Positions 57,801 to 64,000 of a stretch of DNA of 64,000 bases are shown piece after piece (the first letter of the stretch is position 1; each line of letters opens with the position of its first letter). The translations under genes were made by a program, and so were the position numbers. The notes under the pieces are model-generated. The model ran no database searches and had not been told where the DNA came from. It worked only from the letters and a program-made list of their open reading frames with translations. Source of the stretch: Camellia lanceoleosa (taxonomy: Eukaryota; Streptophyta; Magnoliopsida; Ericales; Theaceae); contig CM045763.1 in the NCBI GenBank assembly GCA_025200525.1, positions 93,353,044 to 93,417,043 on the forward strand. Reading direction: 5' to 3'.

Positions 57801-59021
57801 AGGAGAACTCAAATCACCATGACTGTTTTTCCTCTTTGGCAAGGGGTCAACTCTCAAACAAACCGGAGGTAGCTTAGACGTGTTTCGTGGAGAAGGGGAC
57901 TGTCTTTCAGTACCATCATCGGAAGGCTTCTTCTCTCCACTATGTTCTATCTCCTTCACAGTAATGCCTCTGGCTTTTCCCTCACCTTCTTTGGTCTTCC
58001 CCTTATTGTGTAGCTCTTCCTGTTGCTTGACATCATTTGTTTTCCCATTGACATTGTTTTCCGTTGCCTTCAACCCAACCTTGCTGCTAGGAAGTTGTGC
58101 CGACGCAACCTTCAAATTGGGAGATGATCTTTCAGCAGATTCGTGATCCGCTTTTGCCTCTTTATCGCCCCTTGTTTCATCTTCTTCATGCTTGTAAGGC
58201 AACCAAAATATCGGAAATTGAAATTGATTCTTGTCCACATTTGGTTGATCTTGAGCTCTATTTGTATCGTCATTTGGCTGATCTTGAACTCTGTTTCTAT
58301 CACCTCCATGCTTCAGAGATCCCATGTTGTTGATGTCAAATGGAAACCACCCGCTCCTGACATTAGGCTCGTGTTCCAAATGTTTCAAATTTTCATGGGC
58401 TCTCATATCAGGAGGATACTCGTCCCCGTGCTTTAACTTTGGCTCAGTACTATCTCTCTGCTCTCTATTCTTCATGTCTTCTGGAGGAATCCATACAATT
58501 GGATATGGGTAATTTTTAAACTCAATGGGGACCAAAGAATGATTGCTTTTGTTTTTGACCTCTGGCTCATGTTCTTCAATCTTTACATGCTTATCTTCTT
58601 TCTTATTGCACAAGTGATTAGGGCATCCACAACAGTGATTCTTTTCATACTCAAATCTTGGCTGATCCACTGAATAATGTGCGAAAGGAACATAATGAAC
58701 AGGATAGGTTTCTGGGAAAGAAGGATAACCTCCGTGACACTGAAATGGTGATGGCGATGGAAAATGAGGATAAGGAGGTCTGAAACCACCATAACTTGGG
58801 AAATGGTTATGGTTACAACAACCATGACATCCCACAGGAATTGAACAACCATAGTTGCCACCATAAGGCCAGGTTTCATATGTTATAGGAGACTTAGATG
58901 GATCCACATTGACCTGAGGTGGAAATGGAATACCTTCAAAGCTCGGATAATAATGCTGTGTATATGGCATTTGATTTCTCTGATGGGGAAATGAGTCCAT
59001 GCATCTGTAGGCCGGATACAT
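54898..59021 (-). CDS. BAG6: BAG family molecular chaperone regulator 6-like, two exons
   Basis: Exon 1 is 57159-59021 (621 codons from MYPAYRCMDSF); exon 2 is 56652-54898 (584 codons plus stop), joined in phase 0: 1205 aa. Arabidopsis BAG6 is somewhat shorter (about 1040 aa). The N-terminus is rich in Y, P, H, C (CHGCCNHNHFP, CCGCPNHLCNKKEDKHVKIE) with EEHEPE and YPYPIVWIP shared with BAG6. Residues 549-568 form an IQ calmodulin site (VIIQSAYRGFEVRKWEPLKK), followed by the BAG domain to about 648 (MSLLLKLDTIQ + GLHPMVRNFRKSMAKEL), spanning the intron. A long acidic, disordered part and a C-terminal coiled coil (LVEENKKLREIMEKLIETGT..KDLEKKLARKKK) follow. BAG domains bind the HSP70 ATPase domain; plant BAG6 is heat-induced and acts in autophagy-linked immunity (known for the family; inferred here). 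Confidence 0.93.
56653..57158 (-). other. Intron of the BAG6-type gene (506 bp)
   Basis: On the minus strand the donor is ACCATTCAG|GTATGT and the acceptor TTTGATTTACCAG|GGC. Removing it joins KLDTIQ to GLHPMV in frame, restoring the BAG domain. The ORF at 56661-56960 is intronic and not a gene. Confidence 0.9.
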
Positions 59022-59469
59022 CTTATAAACCTTTTCGAATCAGAACCGCCCGCTAGTTTATTTCTTCAAGAGTGAAAATCTTTCTCACACACTGAACAAA
59101 GAGAAAAAAAAATAAAAAATTAATTAATTTATAGATAATAATACACACATACTACCTCTAAAAGTATCCTCATGAGCAACAGATTTCTCAGAAGAAGATT
59201 ATTTAACTTATTTTCCTTTCAACAAGAAGTAAACAGAATATGATAGCAATACGAATAGGTTTTCAATTGACAAATAGAATAAAATCTCACATGGAACCAC
59301 AAACAAAAGCAATATAAGAAAATCAATTATGTATTAACCAATCCCCTATGTATTAACCAGCCCTTTGGCACAATTACAGAAAAAAATCACACCAACAAAA
59401 TTGGATGTCATTAATTCAATTACTCTCTATTTCTGCTCATCTTGTTGTTGGCACATAAATTTTAACTAA
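59022..59469 (-). promoter_or_regulatory. Upstream region of the BAG6-type gene
   Basis: AT-rich sequence upstream of the start codon (minus strand). It presumably holds 5'UTR and core promoter, but no TATA box, heat-shock element or splice site could be assigned with confidence. The retrotransposon LTR begins a few hundred bases further up. Confidence 0.35.
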
Positions 59470-60262
59470 ATTTATGATATGTATAGAGCCTATAATAAGA
59501 TGGCTGTAGGTAATCACTTCCTAAAAGATCAATATGATCCGTTGAAGTATATAAGTAAAACAACGTCGTATCTCAACGACGTTATTCAAGATGCGCAAAT
59601 GACACGTGGAGCCTACGAAAGATGACACCTGTAGAGCCTACGGCAAGGACACCACATAGGATGAAATCCCAAAGATCAATCCGGTTAATCAAATATACGA
59701 TTAACCAGATAGCGCTATTATTCAAAATTCAAATAGGCGCTATCATTCAATTTGAAATTCAAATTGAAGATGAAGCATTCCTATCACCTATCACCTGATG
59801 GCCCTCCATAAATATGAGGACCATCACACAAGAGGGGGAGGGGAAGAAATCAAAAAAAGTGAAAAGATCAGAGAGAGGGAAAGAAATTGAGAGTTAAAAG
59901 AAATCGTTACAAGAAAGAAGAAGAGAAGCTAGAGAACTGAAGAGCCTACGCTAATGGCGATGAATAGGTAAAGGGTTCCAAACCCAGAATTGTATTTTGT
60001 ATTCGAGGGTTCAAAACCCATAACAATTTCAATAAAATATTAATTTTTCTTAAATTGTCTTTTGTTGTTTATTTTGTTCTTCATTAATCGGAGGTTTCAT
60101 TTGTATAAATGTGTAATCAACGATCTGAAATACAGATCGGAAATAAGAACCTGCTTTTCAAATAATCAACACTGTTTAGTCCAAAAAACTAAACAGTGGA
60201 TATTTGTAACATAAATTTTGAAATGTGTTGAAACACTTCATATTTTAAAATTTGTGTCTACA
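59470..60262 (+). mobile_element. 5' LTR of a Gypsy-type retrotransposon
   Basis: The right end is fixed by ...GTGTCTACA (60262) and the PBS that follows. The left end is uncertain (about 59470-59550). The segment has a promoter-like CCATAAATATGAGG (about 59806), purine-rich leader sequence (59830-59945) and a polyadenylation-like AATAAAA near 60031, the arrangement expected for U3-R-U5. The 3' LTR lies outside the window. Confidence 0.55.
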
Positions 60263-60267
60263 AATTC

Positions 60268-60285
60268 TGGCACGCCCAGTGGGAC
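60268..60285 (+). promoter_or_regulatory. Primer binding site of the Gypsy-type element
   Basis: TGGCACGCCCAGTGGGAC begins 5 nt after the LTR end. This is a primer site version recurrent in plant Gypsy elements and shows plus orientation. Confidence 0.7.
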
Positions 60286-60328
60286 TTATTTCTCCTCCCA
60301 TCTTTTGAAGAACAAAATATATATATAG

Positions 60329-60619
60329 TTGAAACTTACTGACGTATTCTTTTGTTATAGGAATGCTGAAGCAACTGTCAGGAGACAAACCTACACTCCA
60401 GTGGTTCTGAAATCACCAAGGATGGAGGTTTCACCCATCACCCAAGGGGCTCCGGAGCGAATGCTCTTGGCTGTCCCAAAGGTAGAGCCAACGAAATCCT
60501 GGAAAGATGCACTTCTTTCCCCTATCGCCCAAGGGGCTCCAGAGCGAAGGCTCTTGGCTGTCCCGAAGGCAACTGGTGTGACGAAGAAAGTCACACTTCT
60601 CGTAAAGTCGAAAGTTTGA
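60329..60619 (+). CDS. Leader ORF with duplicated motif, 96 aa
   Basis: Between PBS and gag an ORF encodes two copies of SPI(T/A)QGAPER(M/R)LLAVPK about 35 residues apart. It ends 495 nt before the gag start. No known domain. It may be a piece of the same reading region as gag that has decayed, or a chance ORF over a duplicated leader. From 60960 to 61110 degenerate CCGTTGGCCCAACA repeats follow. Confidence 0.3.
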   Translation: MKLTDVFFCYRNAEATVRRQTYTPVVLKSPRMEVSPITQGAPERMLLAVPKVEPTKSWKDALLSPIAQGAPERRLLAVPKATGVTKKVTLLVKSKV

Positions 60620-61113
60620 GAAAGATTATCAAGATTATGTGAAAGCGTCAAGCGATGCACTTGTCGTGAGGGCCACGAACGAAGAGCTTTCTAATTCAGC
60701 AAAGGAGGCTAATCGGTTTGCAACTACGACTTTTGTTTGCACTTCAACGGGCAACAAAAATGTTGGCCCAACTACTCAAAAGGGTAGAAGACTCCATTAA
60801 AATGGTGGAGTTTGCCCAAGAAAGCCTCTGCGAAAACATGGCCATCATTAGGGCCATTGGGAGGAGGTAATGACCCAGACTCTGTTGATGGAAAAAGGCC
60901 CCTGTTGTTGAAAAAAGCAGTATGCGCTCTGAACCGATAGTTCTGCTCAGGCACAAAATCGGTCAAACCAAATCTCACCAACTCTCGGGAACACCGTTGG
61001 CTCGACAGGTTCAAATAAGGAATACCGCTGGCCCAACAGAATAAGGAACATCCGTTGGCCCAACATCCGTTGGTTGGCAAGGTTCGAATAAGGAACACTG
61101 TTGGCCAACGGAT

Positions 61114-62898
61114 TTGAAGCAACATCAATTGGTCCGCTCTAAAAATGTAGAGACTGTTTTGAAAATTCATGAGGAATTTGCAAAAACGCAAACGGTTCCT
61201 TCTATGCCCCTAGGGGCTCGATTTGATATGTCATCCGGTCCAGTTTCAAAAAGACAAAGGCAAAGAAGAAATAAGGCCTTAAAGAAACTGGAACTAAGAA
61301 CAGTGGCAACAAATGTTATAGGAGCTATTGAAAGGGCTCTCTCGACAGATGAACGCCAAAAACAAGTTGAAAGTCCTATCTTTGTTGGAAAATCCAAGGT
61401 GGAGGAGGGTAAGCAACCCTTGGGAAATATTTCTACTTTGGTTGAACTATCTATGGATGGAATAAGAAAAGGGCCTGTAACAAGGTCCATAACCCGACAG
61501 GTTCAAAACAAAGCATCGCAGTCAGGTGCTTCAAATATGAGTAATGTTGTGGGGATTGATAATCCTTTATACGAACAAGATGATTCTATCTCGTTTGTTT
61601 CAACGAATATTGGAAACAATGAATTGAAAGATATCAACAAAGTCACAGTTATGATGACTGAGGTTGAGAAAGAAGGTGAAAATTCGCAGGTCCAACAGGA
61701 CCAAGGTCTCAAGGAAAAAGTGGTGGCCCTGCAAGAACAACTCGAGAGAAGAGAACGGGAAATGGCTGCTATGTTGGAGCAAATGCAACAATTGCAGGCC
61801 CAAATGACAGGACCAGGAAGTGCACCCAAACAAATGACACAACCTGTTGTGGGGACATCCGTAGGCATACAAAGCACACTAGCCCCAGGGGGCACTGGTC
61901 CTTGTTACTCCGATCTAACCAGTGGTGGTATGAATCCAATGCTCATGGCCATGATTGATGATATGGTGAGGAGACAAGTAAAGAAAGTCAAAGAAAAAGA
62001 TGATGAGAACTTTCGAATAATTACAAAACCTTACCCAGCATGGGTAGATGCTGTTCCATTCCCTTATGGTTTTTCCCAACCAGATTTCAAAATGTTTGAT
62101 GGAACAGGAGATCCAAGACAACATGTGGCTCATTTCCTTTCAAGATGCGGGCCAATAGCCCATAATGAGGCCCCAATGGTTGCAAATTTTGTTCAGTCAC
62201 TTGAAAGTTCTGCATTCACTTGGTATGCTAACCTTCCTGAGGGATCAATCCTAAATTGGGATTCCATGGTGAAGGAATTCCTTAAACAGTTCTGCAACAC
62301 ACAAAGGCGAGTTGGAGTACCAGAACTGATTGAGACCAAACAGCGTGACAATGAGTCTGTTACAGATTTCATTGCAAGATGGCGAGCTTTGACATTTGCT
62401 TGTCCTCAAAAGTTTACGCAATTGGAGTTAATTCGGATGTGCCTTAACAACTTCCGACATGAGCTCTCTACGGCTCTTATGGCCCAAACTTTTGAAGGAT
62501 TTAATGATCTATGCACTAAAGCTCATGATATGGAGCTCCATCTAGCTAAACGGAGGAGGCCTAGGGCCGTTGAAAGGGTTGAGTCCTCGACTGCAGCTAC
62601 AATCGAAACCAGAAAGAAGGGTCCTGTTGTAGTAGGGGCTAAAAAGCCCAAGGAATTTAAAAAGGTGACTATGAAAGAGAGGTTGGAGAAGAAATATTCT
62701 TTCATGGATGATTTGGTTGAAGACCTATTTGAAGATCTGTTGGAGCAAAAGTTGATTGCTCTCCCGGAGGTGAAAAGACCACATGAGGTAGGAAAGACCA
62801 ACGATCCAAAGTATTGTCCCTACCATCGTTTGATTAGCCATCCGATAAAAGAGTGCTTTGTTACGAAAGAAAAAATCCCAGAACTTTTGGACTCTTAG
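61114..62898 (+). CDS. Gag protein of the Gypsy-type element, 594 aa
   Basis: Order of parts: basic N-terminus (KRQRQRRNKALKKLELRT, about 49-66); a coiled-coil-like stretch (LKEKVVALQEQLERREREMA, then AMLEQMQQLQAQM); the linker PYPAWVDAVPFPYGF typical of this lineage; the Retrotrans_gag core (PDFKMFDGTGDPRQHVAHFL, SSAFTWYANLPEGSILNWDS, FLKQFCNTQRRV, NESVTDFIARWRAL); and near the end a C-x2-H-x4-H-x4-C zinc-knuckle-like YCPYHRLISHPIKECF. It would form particles and bind element RNA. It ends at a TAG (62896-62898) after which the same frame stays open to the window end. The Gypsy clade is not certain. Well preserved, so probably a young copy. Confidence 0.85.
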   Translation: MKQHQLVRSKNVETVLKIHEEFAKTQTVPSMPLGARFDMSSGPVSKRQRQRRNKALKKLELRTVATNVIGAIERALSTDERQKQVESPIFVGKSKVEEGKQPLGNISTLVELSMDGIRKGPVTRSITRQVQNKASQSGASNMSNVVGIDNPLYEQDDSISFVSTNIGNNELKDINKVTVMMTEVEKEGENSQVQQDQGLKEKVVALQEQLERREREMAAMLEQMQQLQAQMTGPGSAPKQMTQPVVGTSVGIQSTLAPGGTGPCYSDLTSGGMNPMLMAMIDDMVRRQVKKVKEKDDENFRIITKPYPAWVDAVPFPYGFSQPDFKMFDGTGDPRQHVAHFLSRCGPIAHNEAPMVANFVQSLESSAFTWYANLPEGSILNWDSMVKEFLKQFCNTQRRVGVPELIETKQRDNESVTDFIARWRALTFACPQKFTQLELIRMCLNNFRHELSTALMAQTFEGFNDLCTKAHDMELHLAKRRRPRAVERVESSTAATIETRKKGPVVVGAKKPKEFKKVTMKERLEKKYSFMDDLVEDLFEDLLEQKLIALPEVKRPHEVGKTNDPKYCPYHRLISHPIKECFVTKEKIPELLDS

Positions 62899-64000
62899 AT
62901 TATCGAGCTCCCCCCTCAAGATAAAACATCTGCTAACCCAATCACTATCGACAATGATAATGAAGGTGAATGGGTTGTTTATCAGTCAAAAAGCATGAAG
63001 AAGAAACAAAATGCCACAGTGAAAGCTAGAAGTGTGGTTGATTCAACAACACAAAGGCCAAAAGTTTCCAAAAAGCAAAAACCAAAAGTTTCTAGGAAAC
63101 AGAAAAAAGCCAAAGTAAGTAAGAGAAAAGGAAAGAAGAACCCAAAGAAGGAAAAAGGGGAGAAATTGGTCCCTGATGAGCAGTTAGAGCAAGGTCCTCT
63201 TGTCCCAGTCACATTGGAGGAATTTCTACCTTCAAAATTTCAATCTGTTGAGTTGCAGACATACTTTGATAAAAGAAAGGAAGAAAAGTTTACGTTGGCC
63301 CCTTGCCTAACCATCATTGTTTTAAGTGATGACGAGGAAGATGAAGGTGAAGTTGGTTCAAAAGTTAGGGAAGGAGATTGCATTACATCTCCTATCTGCA
63401 TACTTGACTCACCAGAGTATACACCAGCTTCTCCAGAATACACACCAGCCTCTCCTGAATACACACCAGCTTCTCCAGAGTACATACTAGAAGCTCTTTC
63501 TCCAGAATATTCGCCAGTACCACCAGTGTACTATCAAAGCACTCCAGAATATGTAAGGAGAACAGAACAAGGAGACACTGGGTGTAGGTCCGACTCTGAG
63601 CTTGTGAAAAATGCGAAAAAGCGACTACACTTCAAGGATGATGAGGTGAATGGCAGGTGTATGTCGGATGATGAAGTATGGAAGCATTCAAGCAAACAAA
63701 CAAAGTCATCTCAAGTTGAGGATTCTAACGAAGACTGGGAACTTGACTTTTCTCCTAATGGTTCACCATACACATCCCCAGCTAGGACATACGATGGAGA
63801 AAGTGTATCAAGTGACCACTTTGACTTTCCCTGTAATGTCATCACTGTGGATGTAAATTTTGAAGAGCGAGAAATACATATCATTCGCAATCCAGGTGAT
63901 GATGAGAAAGCAAAAATTGAAGCTAGAAGGGAAGCGGAACATCAGGCAAAAGTAACAGTCTCTTTGAAAGATGAGGGTTTTGAAGCCCATCAAAATTTGA
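62899..64000 (+). CDS. Continuation ORF after gag stop: basic, then acidic, with heptads
   Basis: In frame with gag and open for 367 codons to the window edge. It begins IIELPPQDKTSANPITIDN, then a strongly basic stretch (about 63000-63170; KVSKKQKPKVSRKQKKAKVS, KRKGKKNPKKEKGEK) that could be a nuclear or nucleic-acid binding signal, then acidic DDEEDEGE, then SPEYTPA heptads (63409-63483), then acidic DSNEDWELDFSPNGSPYTSP. No protease, RT or integrase motif has appeared by 64000; they may follow. The start by readthrough of the TAG, or loss of a sense codon by mutation, is unresolved. Confidence 0.6.
   Translation, partial: MIELPPQDKTSANPITIDNDNEGEWVVYQSKSMKKKQNATVKARSVVDSTTQRPKVSKKQKPKVSRKQKKAKVSKRKGKKNPKKEKGEKLVPDEQLEQGPLVPVTLEEFLPSKFQSVELQTYFDKRKEEKFTLAPCLTIIVLSDDEEDEGEVGSKVREGDCITSPICILDSPEYTPASPEYTPASPEYTPASPEYILEALSPEYSPVPPVYYQSTPEYVRRTEQGDTGCRSDSELVKNAKKRLHFKDDEVNGRCMSDDEVWKHSSKQTKSSQVEDSNEDWELDFSPNGSPYTSPARTYDGESVSSDHFDFPCNVITVDVNFEEREIHIIRNPGDDEKAKIEARREAEHQAKVTVSLKDEGFEAHQNL
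63409..63483 (+). repeat. 21-bp tandem repeat encoding SPEYTPA heptads
   Basis: Three full units and flanking partial units encode SPEYTPASPEYTPASPEYTP and so on; a further SPEYSPV follows at about 63499. The register Y-T-P-A-S-P-E resembles the RNA polymerase II CTD heptad Y-S-P-T-S-P-S at Y1, P3, S5 and P6. Confidence 0.85.

Noticed and set aside
1..64000. tRNA, rRNA or snoRNA genes
   Set aside because: No cloverleaf with A and B boxes or rRNA-like conserved block was seen; tRNA-like text is limited to retrotransposon primer sites.

Overview
This window is nuclear DNA from a flowering plant, most likely a woody eudicot (rosid-like; species cannot be fixed from the sequence). The reasons are: AT-rich intergenic DNA, GT-AG introns, two genes whose proteins match plant-specific families (an F-box/kelch protein of the HAWAIIAN SKIRT type and a BAG6-type co-chaperone), and nested plant LTR retrotransposons, MITEs and captured gene fragments. 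Only about 5 kb is convincing host coding sequence.

Layout. 1-2181: 5' end of a minus-strand LTR retrotransposon (LTR 1604-2181, PBS, short gag-like ORF) whose inner part carries two arrays of hairpin-forming tandem repeats. 2182-9440: an older repeat holding a 1.46-kb non-autonomous LTR element (2501-3964, TSD AATCC) and a 4.4-kb solo LTR (4029-8428, TSD ATTCT), itself carrying a Mutator-type MITE (5952-6746, 9-bp TSD). 9445-10530: 3' remnant of a LINE. 11087-12304: intact F-box gene (HWS-like), minus strand, with a probable 5'UTR intron containing a MITE. 14472-15927 and 20131-37917: two copies, in opposite orientation, of a terminal-inverted-repeat transposon with CGTAACG-type subterminal arrays; one carries the first exon of a meiotic PRD3/PAIR1-like gene, the other the C-terminal part of a carboxylesterase. 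The second copy is split by a 16.4-kb Ty3/Gypsy chromovirus (20597-37028) in the unusual order LTR-internal-LTR-internal-LTR, flanked by one 5-bp TSD (GTGAA). 38173-40437: CACTA-like insertion with a captured exon. 40790-42050: 1.26-kb palindrome. 42260-47904: two long LTR-like copies in inverted orientation. 45329-45487: Tourist-like MITE. 49390-51204: LTR-like pieces. 51389-51992: another TIR element. 53290-53537: PPR gene remnant. 54898-59021: intact two-exon BAG6-type gene, minus strand. 59470-64000: 5' part of another Gypsy-type retrotransposon (LTR, PBS, gag, and an unusual basic/acidic ORF with CTD-like heptads) running off the window.

How it fits together. The two host genes are unrelated single genes, not a cluster. 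The rest is layered transposon insertion, whose order can be read from target-site duplications. Three signals deserve attention: hairpin-forming arrays at 1-930; a paired palindrome (CGCTCGAGCG twice, 20 bp apart) recurring in unrelated LTR families; and the pattern of differences between the two chromovirus copies, which concentrate at CAG/CTG sites and look more like sequencing error at methylated CHG sites than mutation. All family assignments were made by eye from the sequence; no database search was run.
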